In this document: positions 17,380 to 26,930 of the stretch, piece by piece
How the letters are laid out: the number at the start of each line of letters is the position of its first letter
How positions within the stretch are numbered: position 1 is the stretch's first letter
Source of the DNA: Lactobacillales bacterium
GTDB taxonomy: Bacteria; Bacillota; Bacilli; Lactobacillales; Streptococcaceae
DNA: 64,000 nucleotides
Direction: 5' to 3'
Assembly: GCA_031288715.1 (NCBI GenBank)
Contig: JAITQW010000037.1
Span: 1-64,000 of the forward strand
The notes under the pieces: generated by a model
Seen by the model: only the letters and a program-made list of their open reading frames with translations
Database searches by the model: none
Told to the model about the DNA's origin: nothing
Position numbers and translations under genes: made by a program

Positions 17380-17931
17380 TCATTTGCCAGTTATTTTAAA
17401 TACCCATAACTCTTGCAAGTTGTTAGAAAAAAATGGAATCCTCCCCATCATCGCTTTCACCAAAAAATTATCATATAAGCTTGATTGCAAAGAATTGATT
17501 GGAAAAGTGGTTAACAACTTTAACATCATAAAAGTAAGTAGAAATATTGATAAAAAACCACTGATTCCACTTAATACTTTAAATCTTCCTCGCATAAATG
17601 GTACAAAACGTAAGCCATACGCAAAAATCGCTACTATACGAAACACAAAATAACAAACTACATAAATCAAAACAAATGCTAATCCCGCATAAAAAAATTT
17701 ATTTAAGTCCAGTGTTTGCTGCTCGGTAAAAAATTTCATCTTTGCTTCTGAATTAGCTGATGGGAAAGGAATAAACATCTCCAAGATAATCATTAACTTT
17801 CGATAATGCGCAACAGCAACAAAATATGAAAACGTGCATCCTCCAAGATAAAACAATTGCAACAAAAGACCACGGCGGTAACCCGAATAAAATCCCCATA
17901 CAAATAATATTAATAAAACAATTAAAATCAT
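17380..17931 (-). CDS. CvpA-family membrane protein
   Basis: A 183-residue protein with about four transmembrane helices and the N-terminal CvpA pattern VWGFYSGYRRGLLLQ. The family was named for colicin V production; its role in Firmicutes is unclear. The ATG at 17931 is preferred because GGAG lies five bases upstream, while the open frame extends to a TTG at 17946. The zapA-cvpA-mutS2 order is typical of Lactobacillales and Bacillales. Confidence 0.85.
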   Translation of the reverse strand: MILIVLLILFVWGFYSGYRRGLLLQLFYLGGCTFSYFVAVAHYRKLMIILEMFIPFPSANSEAKMKFFTEQQTLDLNKFFYAGLAFVLIYVVCYFVFRIVAIFAYGLRFVPFMRGRFKVLSGISGFLSIFLLTFMMLKLLTTFPINSLQSSLYDNFLVKAMMGRIPFFSNNLQELWVFKITGK

Positions 17932-18057
17932 CATTTCTCCATGCAAATAATTTAATAAATTAAAATTTAAACAATAAAATTATTCCGCGAAACTTCACTT
18001 TAAAATCAAACTTTATTTTTCTCTAAAATTCTATTTTTTGCCTCTTGATTTGCCTGT

Positions 18058-18456
18058 TCAATTTCTGCAGCACACTTTTTCCTTCACCTTAAGACTTTGT
18101 GCTTCGATCTCCTCCAATAAACAACGAGCTTTGTTTTCAGCACTATTCGCACGAATCAATTCTTTTTCCAAAATCTTCGTTGAATCTTCCAATGTCGAAA
18201 GTCGAGCATTCAATTTTTCTACTTTCTTTGTTAAGGTCAAATTTTCAGTTTGTTTTTTTAAGTAATCACTCATCACATTAATTGCCAACAAAATTGCTGC
18301 TGCCTCTGGAGTCGCATCTTTTAAAGTTTCTTTTAACATTCGATATTGTTCATCCACAATTTGTGTCACCATATCTAAATGCTCAGTCGTCTCTGTTCCA
18401 ACTATCGTATACTGAATTCCATCTACAATCGCATTATATCTCACTTTTTGCGTCAC
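18058..18456 (-). CDS. zapA: Cell division protein ZapA
   Basis: ZapA bundles FtsZ filaments at the division site. The 132-residue protein starts with the ZapA fold (RYNAIVDGIQYTIVG) and continues into a long coiled coil (about 55-130). The frame is open to 18540, but AGGAGAG lies six bases before a GTG at 18456, and this start yields the normal family N-terminus. The C-terminal end has a Cys pair (VCCRN) that I do not recognise as a usual feature. It is followed by cvpA and mutS2. The rnhC gene usually found beside zapA is not present. Confidence 0.85.
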   Translation of the reverse strand: MTQKVRYNAIVDGIQYTIVGTETTEHLDMVTQIVDEQYRMLKETLKDATPEAAAILLAINVMSDYLKKQTENLTLTKKVEKLNARLSTLEDSTKILEKELIRANSAENKARCLLEEIEAQSLKVKEKVCCRN

Positions 18457-18599
18457 GTATATCTCTCCTTCATTTTTATATGTGTCCACTTTCTTAAAAT
18501 TTTTAGTATATGTCAATCTCATAAAAGTTGACACATACATCTTTTTTTACTTTTTCAATGTAACCTTATTAAATTTTACAATCAATTCTAGTCTATTTT

Positions 18600-19199
18600 T
18601 TAATCACTCACCTTTTTAACAAATCCAATTCTACTCGGTGGCCAAAACGTAAATTTAGTAACACCTTGAATATCATCTTCAGGAACCACACCTACTGAAG
18701 GATCTCTACCATCTTTTGAAACCAAACGATTGTCTCCCAGAAGAAGATAATGTTTCAACGGTACCTTAATCGTAAATTCAGACTCTTCATTTGCATTCAT
18801 CGTAAAAGCAGCGGCCTTTTTTGCTACCTCCTGAAAAGCAGAACTATAAGAATACGTTGTCTTCAATTTATTCTTTTTCCATAATTTTTTATATTCATCT
18901 AAGTAAGACTCTGAATACTTCTTTCCATTAATAGTTAATTTATCCTTATAAAAGCTTACAGTATCCCCAGGTAAACCAATGACACGTTTAATGATTTTTT
19001 TATCCGATTCAATACTTACAATAATATTAAATCGATGAATCTTCGAAACTTTTGACATAATCATTCTTTGACCATCCGCAAGTGTAGGATCCATCGAATG
19101 TCCGTCCACAAGAACTGGGCTTAAAATAAAAAAACGAAAAATAAGTACAAATAGCGCAAATGCAAATAATGACCACCATTCTTTGAAAAATTTTTTCAT
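18600..19199 (-). CDS. lepB: Signal peptidase I
   Basis: Membrane-anchored serine protease that removes signal peptides from secreted proteins. The 199-residue form has one N-terminal transmembrane helix (about 8-27), the catalytic serine in DGHSMDPTL and the catalytic lysine in KKIIKRVIGLPGD, and the conserved GDNRLVSKDGRD box. The start is ATG 19199 with GAGG upstream; the open frame to 19253 adds an atypical hydrophilic leader. Confidence 0.93.
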   Translation of the reverse strand: MKKFFKEWWSLFAFALFVLIFRFFILSPVLVDGHSMDPTLADGQRMIMSKVSKIHRFNIIVSIESDKKIIKRVIGLPGDTVSFYKDKLTINGKKYSESYLDEYKKLWKKNKLKTTYSYSSAFQEVAKKAAAFTMNANEESEFTIKVPLKHYLLLGDNRLVSKDGRDPSVGVVPEDDIQGVTKFTFWPPSRIGFVKKVSD

Positions 19200-19493
19200 T
19201 ATTTTATCCTCTTTTCCTATGCTTTTTAATTTAATTTTAGCAAACGCATTCATTTCCTAAAAAATACTTTTTGAAGATATAGTTTGATTAATTTGGAAAT
19301 CATATACAAATTTTTGCTTTAATCTTGCTATATCATAAGGTTAGAAAAAAGACTACGATGATTTTTAAGTGAATCAAATATATGCACAGTTTGCCACTTA
19401 AAAAACTAATTAATTTTTCAAACATATTTTTAGGAAATTGCAGTTATTATGGTTGTTCATTTTTACAGCAGCTAAATGACACTATCTTAACTT
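19200..19493. other. Intergenic region between leuS and lepB
   Basis: AT-rich spacer. TTTTTAAGTG near 19361 pairs with CACTTAAAAA near 19395 to form a long-loop hairpin that may end the leuS transcript. A closely related string, ATTTTTAAGTGATGCAA, recurs near 36087. No coding potential is evident. Confidence 0.4.
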
Positions 19494-22007
19494 TTAAACG
19501 ACGATATTTACCAATTTATTTGGAACTACAATCACTTTACGAACCGTTTTTCCTTCAATGATATTCACAATTTCTTTTTGCACCAATGCCCTCTTTTCAA
19601 GTTCTTCTTTCGATAAATCGCTTGCTACTTGAACCTTCGCTCGAATTTTTCCGTTCACTTGAAAAACAACTTCTATGCTTTCTTCTACCAAAGCTTCTTC
19701 ATCATAATTTGGCCAATCAATGTATGAGATACCTCCCTTATTTCCCATAATTTCCCATAATTCTTCCCCTAGATGAGGAGTAATAGGTGCTAAAAGTTGG
19801 ACAAATCCAGTCATATACTTCGAATATAGTTTTTTTAACTTATTTGCAGTATTCACAAAAATCATCAACTGTGAAATAGCTGTATTGAAATGCAAATTCT
19901 CAAAATCTTCCGTCACTTTCTTAACCGTTTCATTATATACCTTATCGAGCATTCCATCGTTAACGTTGGTAATCACTTCTCGTTTCTGACCATTTTCATC
20001 CACAAACAAACGCCATACGCGATCTAAAAATTTTCGACTTCCTTCAAGACCATCATCATTCCAAGGAATTGAAGTATCTAGAGGTCCCATGAACATCTCA
20101 TATAAACGTAGAGTATCCGCACCATACTTTTCCACCACATCATCAGGATTCACTACATTCTTCAAAGACTTACTCATCTTAGCTGGTGCTTGTTCTAGCT
20201 TTTCACCTGTTTCAACGCTAAAAAATGAACCATCTATCCCTTCAACCTTATTAGTAGCTACCAATGCTCCACTAGCATTTCGAAAACTTGTTCCCAAAAT
20301 CATTCCTTGATTAAACAATTTTTGGAATGGCTCTTTCGTTGGTACTACACCAATATCATAAAGGAATTTATGCCAAAAACGTGCATACAATAAATGCAAT
20401 ACCGCATGTTCTGCTCCACCAATATAAATATCTGCAGGCAACCAATGTTTCAATTTTTCAAAATCCGCCAAAGAATTTTGATTTTTAGGATCAATATAGC
20501 GTAAATAATACCATGAAGAACCTGCCCATTGAGGCATTGTATTGGTTTCTCTACGACCTTTCATACCTGTTTTTTGATCAACAACCTCTATCCAATCAGC
20601 AATATTGGCTAACGGAGATTCTCCTGTTCCTGAGGGTTTAATATCAGAAATTTTTGGTAATGTTAAAGGCAATTCTGATTCTGAAAGTGCTGTCGTCGTT
20701 CCATCTTCCCAATGAATCACAGGAATCGGTTCTCCCCAATAACGCTGACGAGAAAACAGCCAATCACGCAAGCGATACGAAACCCTTTTCTCTCCAACTT
20801 CCTTTTCAATAAGCCACGTATTCATTTTGTTGATTGCCTCAATTTTTCCTAGACCATTTAAAAATTCTGAATTAATATGGACTCCATCATCTACATAAGC
20901 TTCTTTTGTAATATCTCCACCTTCCAGCACAGGAATGATCTCCAATCCATACTGCTTTGCAAATTCAAAATCTCGAGTGTCATGCGCAGGAACAGCCATA
21001 ATAGCTCCTGTTCCATAACTTGCTAACACATAATCAGAAATCCAAATCGGAATTTGCTTACCATTCACAGGATTTATTGCATAAGATCCAGTAAACACCC
21101 CCGTCTTCTCTTTCGCCAAATTCGTGCGTACCAAATCAGATTTTAGTGCTGCTTCTAAAATATACTTTTCTACTGCTAATCTTTGCTCAGCTGTCGTAAT
21201 CTCTTGAACCAACTCTAATTCTGGCGCAAATACCACATATGTTGCACCAAACAAGGTATCAGGGCGAGTAGTAAAAACAGTAAACTCTAAATCAGAATCC
21301 TTAATTTTAAACGCTACATTTGTTCCTGTAGATTTTCCGATCCAATTGCGTTGCATCTCTTTGATAGACTCCGGCCAATCTACCAACTCCAAATCTTCCA
21401 ACAAACGCTCTGCATATTTCGTAATTTTTAACATCCATTGTCGCATTGGTTTGCGAACTACAGGATGCCCTCCACGCTCACTTGTTCCGTCTGGCATTAC
21501 TTCTTCATTCGCAATTACTGTTCCAAGTGCTGGTACCCAATTCACTGCTACTTCAGCCTCATAAGCTAAACCTTTCTCATAAAGCTTCGTAAAAATCCAC
21601 TGCGTCCATTTGTAATATTTCGGATCTGTCGTATTAAGCTCACGTTCCCAATCATAAGAAAAACCAAGTGAATCGATCTGCCTACGAAAAGTTTCAATAT
21701 TCTTATTGGTAAACTTCGCCGGATCATTGCCCGTATCAATTGCGTACTGCTCTGCTGGAAGGCCAAATGCATCCCATCCCATCGGATGAAGAACATCGTA
21801 ACCTTGCGCACGTTTCAACCGCGATAAAATATCTGTTGCAGTATATCCTTCAGGATGCCCAACATGAAGGCCTTGACCAGAAGGGTAAGGAAACATATCC
21901 AACGCATAAAATTTAGGTTTTTCCCAATTTTCTTCTGTCGCAAATGTCTTATTTTCTCTCCAATATTCCTGCCATTTTTTTTCGATTTCTTTATGATTGT
22001 AGTTCAT
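19494..22007 (-). CDS. leuS: Leucyl-tRNA synthetase
   Basis: Charges tRNA-Leu. The 837-residue protein has the class I HIGH-type motif in [17 protein letters not shown], an editing domain ([12 protein letters not shown], and [10 protein letters not shown] near residue 345), the KMSKS motif in [11 protein letters not shown], and the C-terminal anticodon-binding and extension domains. It starts 24 bases after nth with no room for a T-box leader between them, so it is probably transcribed with dnaD and nth or from an internal promoter. Confidence 0.97.
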   Translation of the reverse strand: MNYNHKEIEKKWQEYWRENKTFATEENWEKPKFYALDMFPYPSGQGLHVGHPEGYTATDILSRLKRAQGYDVLHPMGWDAFGLPAEQYAIDTGNDPAKFTNKNIETFRRQIDSLGFSYDWERELNTTDPKYYKWTQWIFTKLYEKGLAYEAEVAVNWVPALGTVIANEEVMPDGTSERGGHPVVRKPMRQWMLKITKYAERLLEDLELVDWPESIKEMQRNWIGKSTGTNVAFKIKDSDLEFTVFTTRPDTLFGATYVVFAPELELVQEITTAEQRLAVEKYILEAALKSDLVRTNLAKEKTGVFTGSYAINPVNGKQIPIWISDYVLASYGTGAIMAVPAHDTRDFEFAKQYGLEIIPVLEGGDITKEAYVDDGVHINSEFLNGLGKIEAINKMNTWLIEKEVGEKRVSYRLRDWLFSRQRYWGEPIPVIHWEDGTTTALSESELPLTLPKISDIKPSGTGESPLANIADWIEVVDQKTGMKGRRETNTMPQWAGSSWYYLRYIDPKNQNSLADFEKLKHWLPADIYIGGAEHAVLHLLYARFWHKFLYDIGVVPTKEPFQKLFNQGMILGTSFRNASGALVATNKVEGIDGSFFSVETGEKLEQAPAKMSKSLKNVVNPDDVVEKYGADTLRLYEMFMGPLDTSIPWNDDGLEGSRKFLDRVWRLFVDENGQKREVITNVNDGMLDKVYNETVKKVTEDFENLHFNTAISQLMIFVNTANKLKKLYSKYMTGFVQLLAPITPHLGEELWEIMGNKGGISYIDWPNYDEEALVEESIEVVFQVNGKIRAKVQVASDLSKEELEKRALVQKEIVNIIEGKTVRKVIVVPNKLVNIVV

Positions 22008-22031
22008 TAACTAAAACTCCTATTGTTGTAT

Positions 22032-22670
22032 TTATATTAACCATTCATTAAAAGAACACATCGATAGCAACGGGCATTCATCACACTTTGGAGCTTTCGC
22101 TGTGCAATGATAACGCCCGAAAAAAATCATTGTATGGTGAGCTTTCACCCAAAGTGATTTCGGAATTTTCTTCATCAACATCTCTTCTACTTCTAACACA
22201 CTTGCCGACTGTTTCACTATCCGCAAACGTTTCGCAATTCGTTCAACATGCGTATCAACCGCGATTCCAGGCAATCCGTACGCATCACCCAAAACCACAT
22301 TCGCCGTCTTTCTTCCCACACCTGGTAAACGCATTAACTCCTTATGAGTCTTCGGAACGATTCCATCAAATTCATCGACTAACATTTGAGAAGCTGCAAC
22401 AATATTTTTTGCCTTATTACGATACAAGCCAATGGTCCGAACTTTTTCGATCACATCTTCTACATTCGCGTCCTTTAAAGCAAAAGGTGTAGGATATTGT
22501 AAAAATAAAGCAGGTGTTACCTTATTCACCGCCACATCCGTTGTCTGTGCACTCAAAATTACGGCAATCAGCAATTCAAACGGATTATTTGCACGCAACT
22601 CTCCTTTCGCATCAGGAAAAAGCTTTGCCATTTCTCCTAAAATATACATTGTTTTTTCTTTGGACAACAT
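22032..22670 (-). CDS. nth: Endonuclease III
   Basis: DNA glycosylase/AP lyase for oxidised pyrimidines. The 212-residue protein has the helix-hairpin-helix LPGVGRKTANVVL with the catalytic Lys, the catalytic Asp in VDTHVERI, and the 4Fe-4S cysteine cluster (CTAKAPKCDECPLLSMC). Length is normal. It lies directly downstream of dnaD, the widespread dnaD-nth pair. Confidence 0.95.
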   Translation of the reverse strand: MLSKEKTMYILGEMAKLFPDAKGELRANNPFELLIAVILSAQTTDVAVNKVTPALFLQYPTPFALKDANVEDVIEKVRTIGLYRNKAKNIVAASQMLVDEFDGIVPKTHKELMRLPGVGRKTANVVLGDAYGLPGIAVDTHVERIAKRLRIVKQSASVLEVEEMLMKKIPKSLWVKAHHTMIFFGRYHCTAKAPKCDECPLLSMCSFNEWLI

Positions 22671-22679
22671 TTAACACCT

Positions 22680-23375
22680 CTACAACCATTTCTCAATTGT
22701 AACTTTTGGTTGATTCTTAAAATGATCTTGCATTTGCTTCTGATCAATTTCTTTTTGTAATAATTGCTTTTTTCGATACTCTTGTTCTTTTAAAACATCG
22801 GCTTTTGTTCGAATATTCTTACCTTCCCACGTTAACAAAATTCGATCAATATAATTAAAGTTATATGCATTCGCTAGAACCGCTTCTTTAAGCGCTAATT
22901 GAATTAATTCTCCAGAATAATGATCTTGATCTAACCACATATACAATTTCTCGATTTCAATCGGTGTTAACGGCCTTCCTAACTCTTGTTGAAACTGCTG
23001 GTTCAATTTCGCAATACCCAATTTTGATGTTGAAGTATTCTTTTCCAAAGATTCTATTTCATCTAAACGCTCAAATAATAAGTACGGATCATAAATATCT
23101 TCCAACTTTCCTGAATCCGTTTTTTTCGACTGCAAAGAGAGGCACCTATTTTCAATCAAAGATGCAATATCCTCGGAGACCTGAGTAACAGATTGACCTG
23201 TAAGCTTAGCTAAACGCTGCATACTTGGAAACGAATCACCGTCTAGTAAAATGCAATAAATCTGTATCCACAATAAAAAACTTTCTGCACTTATATTAAG
23301 TTTTACAAACTGTTCAAATAAAGCTTTTGGAAGTGATAAAAACCCTTTTTCCATCCATGTTCTTAATGTTCTCAT
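22680..23375 (-). CDS. dnaD: Primosomal protein DnaD
   Basis: DnaD helps remodel DNA and load helicase at origins and restarted forks. The 231-residue protein has the N-terminal winged-helix domain (MQRLAKLTGQSVTQVSEDI) and the C-terminal DnaD domain with LYMWLDQDHYSGELIQLALKE-type helices and YIDRILLTWEGKNI. The open frame extends 13 codons upstream to a TTG, but the ATG at 23375 yields the usual N-terminus. It is followed ten bases later by nth. Confidence 0.9.
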   Translation of the reverse strand: MRTLRTWMEKGFLSLPKALFEQFVKLNISAESFLLWIQIYCILLDGDSFPSMQRLAKLTGQSVTQVSEDIASLIENRCLSLQSKKTDSGKLEDIYDPYLLFERLDEIESLEKNTSTSKLGIAKLNQQFQQELGRPLTPIEIEKLYMWLDQDHYSGELIQLALKEAVLANAYNFNYIDRILLTWEGKNIRTKADVLKEQEYRKKQLLQKEIDQKQMQDHFKNQPKVTIEKWL

Positions 23376-23592
23376 CCCAAAATCACCATCCTGCACATTA
23401 AATCTTTTGCGCAAATATCATAGATCTATTACGTATACTGAATATTTTAGCACAAGAATTCTCACTATGTCTTTACGATATGATAATAAAATAAAAAAGC
23501 TAAAACAAACTAAGAGAAATTCAACAAAACCTTCTTTATTTGCTTCAACTTTTAAAAATATCTATTCATTTAGATTATCTAACTTTTTCACA

Positions 23593-24027
23593 TTATACAG
23601 AACTAGGACACTCTTGACAAACTCCATAAACTTCCAAACGATGATCATTTATCTTTTGGAATCCGGTCAAATCTAGTGCTTCTTGTTCAATCAGCTCTAA
23701 TTGAGTATGTTTGAAATTAACAATTTTACCACATTCTTTACAAATAGCATGATAATGCGGATAATCTAAAAAATCAAAACGACTTGAAGAATCTCCGTAG
23801 CTTAACTCTTTCACAAAGCCAATTAACGTAAACAAACGTAAATTATTGTAAACAGTTGCCACACTCATATTTGGAAATTTTTCTTCTAGCGAACGATAAA
23901 TATCATCTGCTGTTGGATGATTATGATTCTCAATCAAGTACTCCAATACTGCATAACGTTGTGGAGTAATACGAATATTCGAATCCTTTAACCGTTTAAT
24001 TGCCTCTTTTAATAATGCTTGCCCCAT
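23593..24027 (-). CDS. perR: Peroxide-responsive regulator PerR, metal ligand changed
   Basis: Fur-family repressor of peroxide-defence genes. The 144-residue protein closely follows B. subtilis PerR: winged helix with [12 protein letters not shown], then [10 protein letters not shown] and [13 protein letters not shown]. The regulatory-metal residues equivalent to His37, Asp85, His91 and His93 are present. The residue equivalent to Asp104 is Asn (CGKIVNF versus CGKIVDF). The structural-zinc cysteines are present as CKEC and CQEC. GGAGGAG precedes the ATG. It is monocistronic, with a 368-base upstream region. Confidence 0.9.
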   Translation of the reverse strand: MGQALLKEAIKRLKDSNIRITPQRYAVLEYLIENHNHPTADDIYRSLEEKFPNMSVATVYNNLRLFTLIGFVKELSYGDSSSRFDFLDYPHYHAICKECGKIVNFKHTQLELIEQEALDLTGFQKINDHRLEVYGVCQECPSSV

Positions 24028-24395
24028 AATTTCTCCTCCATTTCGCTAACCAATATCCATGTATAAAAAATTTAAAAATTACTTTCTACTATCTTGTTTA
24101 AAAACTGATTTTTTAAATTTCTAATACTTTAGAAGAATATATATTTAGCTTTTAATTTTATGATGTTTATTTTTAAAAAATTATAAAAAACAAACTCATA
24201 TTATCTAAATATAATAGATACTTTGTTATTGCATATTGTTGTGAAAGAATTTGTTCATTTTTTTAGAGCTTGGTAACTTTTCTCTATGGATAAATCAAAA
24301 GGTATATCCGATAGAGAAAAGTTACCAAACTCTAACATTTTTTGCTTTATTTTGTATTTTATTGAATCTTTCCTAAAAAATTTGAAGCATAGTAT
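24028..24395. other. Intergenic region between the rhodanese gene and perR
   Basis: A very AT-rich stretch of 368 bases that should hold the perR promoter. I found no good match to a PerR box. Its one clear structure is the long inverted repeat at 24263-24335, listed separately. Confidence 0.5.
24263..24335. repeat. Long inverted repeat, 24-base arms
   Basis: The arm 24263-24286 (TTAGAGcTTGGTAACTTTTCTCTA) pairs with 24312-24335 with one mismatch. Partial pairing continues inward (TGGATA with TATCC). On the plus strand it is followed by a T-rich stretch, but both flanking genes are leftward, and on the minus strand it is followed by an A-run. So it is not an ordinary terminator for its neighbours. 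It may be a small mobile element or a stable RNA hairpin. Confidence 0.65.
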
Positions 24396-24794
24396 TTATC
24401 TTTTTAATTTTTTCTTTCCTGTCCATGCAGAGTATCCCTTTTTTAGAATATAAAGCTCTTTAAAACCAGCTTTGTGCAATAAAATGGCCGCACGTCCGGC
24501 AAAAATTTCACGATCTTCATAAATATACACAGGCTTATCTTTTCGAAGTGCTGACATTGTATCCTTGAATCCGCTTATTGGAAGATTTCTTGCACCTAAA
24601 ATATGACTACGTTCAAAAGAAGTTCGCTCTCTTACATCTACTATCTGAGCCTTTTGTAAAACTTTACGAAACTCTTCTTCCTTCACAATCTTTGCAACTC
24701 TTTTAATTCGAAATTTTCGAATAAGAATCTGACCCCATATAAAAAGTAAAATAAATAACAAAACTCCATTGACTATCCACATTTTTCTCTTCAA
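24396..24794 (-). CDS. Membrane-anchored rhodanese-fold protein, active-site Cys absent
   Basis: A 132-residue protein with an N-terminal transmembrane helix (about 6-24) and a rhodanese domain (IVDVRERTSFERSHILGARNLPI; C-terminal ILKKGYSAWTG). The active-site loop, usually a Cys followed by a small ring of residues before GRAA, reads IYEDREIFAGRAA here, so no catalytic cysteine is present. Sulfur transfer is therefore unlikely; a binding or regulatory role is inference. It overlaps yqgQ by four bases (ATGA), so translation is probably coupled. Confidence 0.85.
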   Translation of the reverse strand: MKRKMWIVNGVLLFILLFIWGQILIRKFRIKRVAKIVKEEEFRKVLQKAQIVDVRERTSFERSHILGARNLPISGFKDTMSALRKDKPVYIYEDREIFAGRAAILLHKAGFKELYILKKGYSAWTGKKKLKR

Positions 24795-25015
24795 TCCTTT
24801 TCTCTATTTCGTTTTTCCTCCAACCGATGCTCATGATGCAAAATTAATAACGCAATCCGAAACAATCGATCATTAACTAATCCTGCCTGATGAAGATTTT
24901 TTAATTCAATTTTTATCAACTCAATATCATATATACGCTTCCCCAAATATACATAAATTCCATACATTTTAAGCAATTGTTGCACATCATACAATGTTTT
25001 TATTTTTTGTATCAT
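24791..25015 (-). CDS. yqgQ: YqgQ-family (DUF910) small protein
   Basis: A 74-residue protein with the YqgQ pattern TLYDVQQLLKMYGIYVYLGKR and a C-terminal HHEHR-containing helix. It is an all-helical fold suggested to bind single-stranded nucleic acid; its role is unproven. The open frame continues to a TTG at 25084, but family homology begins just after the ATG at 25015, with AAGTG upstream. In many Lactobacillales yqgQ is followed by glucokinase (glk) and then the rhodanese gene; here glk is missing and yqgQ runs directly into the rhodanese. The peptide exporter gene ends 71 bases upstream. Confidence 0.83.
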   Translation of the reverse strand: MIQKIKTLYDVQQLLKMYGIYVYLGKRIYDIELIKIELKNLHQAGLVNDRLFRIALLILHHEHRLEEKRNREKD

Positions 25016-25086
25016 CTTAATCACTTCGCCTTCAAATCTACTGCTCAACATAACATAATCATTCTTTGAAGGCAATTCAATCAAAA

Positions 25087-26925
25087 TTAAATTTTCAAAG
25101 AAAGCGAAGGGCCAAAATTATTGAGCTTTCCATCTTCTAAAAGTAAAATTTTGTCTGCTCTCTTGGCGATGGAGAAGTTGTGAGTGATAAATATAGTGAT
25201 TCTATCCTCTTTGGCAAGAAGCTGCTCAAATATTTTGTTCTCACTAAATGAGTCAATAAAAGATGTAGGTTCATCTAGTAAATAAAAGGAAGAATTTTTA
25301 TAAAAAACTCTAGAAAGGCAAATTTTTTGCCATTGACCTTCTGATATTTGTGTTCCTTCATCAAACCAATTTCCTAAATTTTGCTTCAATGCATACTCAC
25401 CATCTTTTAAAAGAAAATCTACTTGCGCCTTATTTAAGGCAGATGCTATTTTTTCTGATTCACAATTTGCATATATATTACCAATGATTACATTTTCCTT
25501 GAGTGAGCTTTCGTAACGAAAGAAATTTTGAAAGATCACAGAAACACTTTGCCAATAGGTTTCTTTATCAATTTCTTTTAAGCTGATACCATTAATTAAT
25601 ATTTCTCCTCGATCATAGTCATACAAACCACAAAGTAACTTCAATAAGGTGGTTTTTCCCGAACCATTCTTTCCGAGAATTGCCATTGTTTCTCCAGCTT
25701 CAACTGAAAACGAAATATCTTGAAGTCCTTTTTTTGTGCTATAGTCAAAAAATAAATGATTTACTTCAATGGTTTCAATTTTTAAAGAATTCACTATTTT
25801 TGATTTAATTGGAACTTTAGCTTCTTTATGTAATGCCAAAACAAGATTTGTTCTTGGCAAAGCAGATGATGGGTTCTGATGATTTTCAAGTTCACAAAAA
25901 GATAGTTCACTTTCAATGGGTAAAGTTAAAAAAGATTTTAATAATCTCATATATAAGCTAGATTGATAAATCGAGTAAACTTGCTGCGAAAATTGAGAGA
26001 TGTTTCCTTCAATAAGAGTTGCAGCTAAAAGGTATGATAATCCTGTTCCTAATAAAATATTTCCGCAGATAATTTCCTTAATCGCAACAATAGTAATAAT
26101 TACGACGAAGCATTCATGAACAGCGCTAATAGCAATTCTAACCTTCGTCCTCTTAGCATACAATTGACAATCTTGTTTAATAAACTGACTTTTTATTTTT
26201 TTATATTTTTTTAAGAAAAAATTTTTTAAACCGAATGTTTTGATTTCTTTAAAAGCAACATCTTTCGTTAAAAGAAAGGAATAATACCAAGATTTTCTTT
26301 CAAGCTCACTTCTTTGAAATTTCATTTCAAATTCTTGATTTCCAAGTTTAATATCGATGATTATGTTTAGAGATGTTAAAAGCATGGTAGAAATTAAAAT
26401 CCAAAATTTCCACGTAAATAAAATAACACTTACCGAACTGAAGGTAATCATTGCCTGAAAAAAAAGAAGAAAAGAATGAAAAATTTCATATGGTTTCACA
26501 GGCGTTTCATTTTCTAATCTTGTGATCATATTATAAATTTCACTTTTTTCTAAATGCTTTAAAGAAAGATTGGAACATCTCTCAATAATTAAACAATTTA
26601 CACGATAATTAAGTAACATGGAAAACCGATTGCTTAATAAATTTACAATATGCTGAACCAAGATATTTAAAAAAGATAATAAAATAAAGGGATATAAAGA
26701 AAAATTGATATTCACTATATCCCTCATTTGAACAGCATTAATTAAATTTTGGTTAATTATCAAAAGAGCTGCTGGACAAATACCACCAACCATCGTAAAA
26801 AAGATAATAAAAAAGAAAAGCCATTGATTTGTTTTACAAAGTAAAAGAAGGGTGTATTTTATAATCCCCCAGTTACATTGTACTTTCTTCAATGGTACAA
26901 TAATTATTTGTTTTATAATTTTCAT
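25087..26925 (-). CDS. ABC exporter of the modified peptide
   Basis: A 612-residue half-transporter with an N-terminal membrane domain of about six helices (residues 20-320) and a C-terminal nucleotide-binding domain. Walker A is GKNGSGKTTLLKLLCG, the signature is ISEGQWQK (a variant of LSGGQ), Walker B is FYLLDEPTSF, and the H-loop is FITHNFS. No C39 peptidase domain is present, so it should export the product but not cut the leader. It starts five bases after the precursor stop without a clear Shine-Dalgarno, which suggests translational coupling. It is very probably the exporter for the neighbouring cysteine-rich peptide; a lipid or drug substrate cannot be excluded. Confidence 0.85.
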   Translation of the reverse strand: MKIIKQIIIVPLKKVQCNWGIIKYTLLLLCKTNQWLFFFIIFFTMVGGICPAALLIINQNLINAVQMRDIVNINFSLYPFILLSFLNILVQHIVNLLSNRFSMLLNYRVNCLIIERCSNLSLKHLEKSEIYNMITRLENETPVKPYEIFHSFLLFFQAMITFSSVSVILFTWKFWILISTMLLTSLNIIIDIKLGNQEFEMKFQRSELERKSWYYSFLLTKDVAFKEIKTFGLKNFFLKKYKKIKSQFIKQDCQLYAKRTKVRIAISAVHECFVVIITIVAIKEIICGNILLGTGLSYLLAATLIEGNISQFSQQVYSIYQSSLYMRLLKSFLTLPIESELSFCELENHQNPSSALPRTNLVLALHKEAKVPIKSKIVNSLKIETIEVNHLFFDYSTKKGLQDISFSVEAGETMAILGKNGSGKTTLLKLLCGLYDYDRGEILINGISLKEIDKETYWQSVSVIFQNFFRYESSLKENVIIGNIYANCESEKIASALNKAQVDFLLKDGEYALKQNLGNWFDEGTQISEGQWQKICLSRVFYKNSSFYLLDEPTSFIDSFSENKIFEQLLAKEDRITIFITHNFSIAKRADKILLLEDGKLNNFGPSLSLKI

Positions 26926-26930
26926 AATTT

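Noticed and set aside
22088-22492. 134-codon plus-strand frame
   Set aside because: Antisense to nth, low-complexity Leu/Ser/His protein typical of shadow frames.
25016-25084. 23-codon extension of yqgQ
   Set aside because: It begins with TTG three bases after the exporter gene; family homology starts after ATG 25015.
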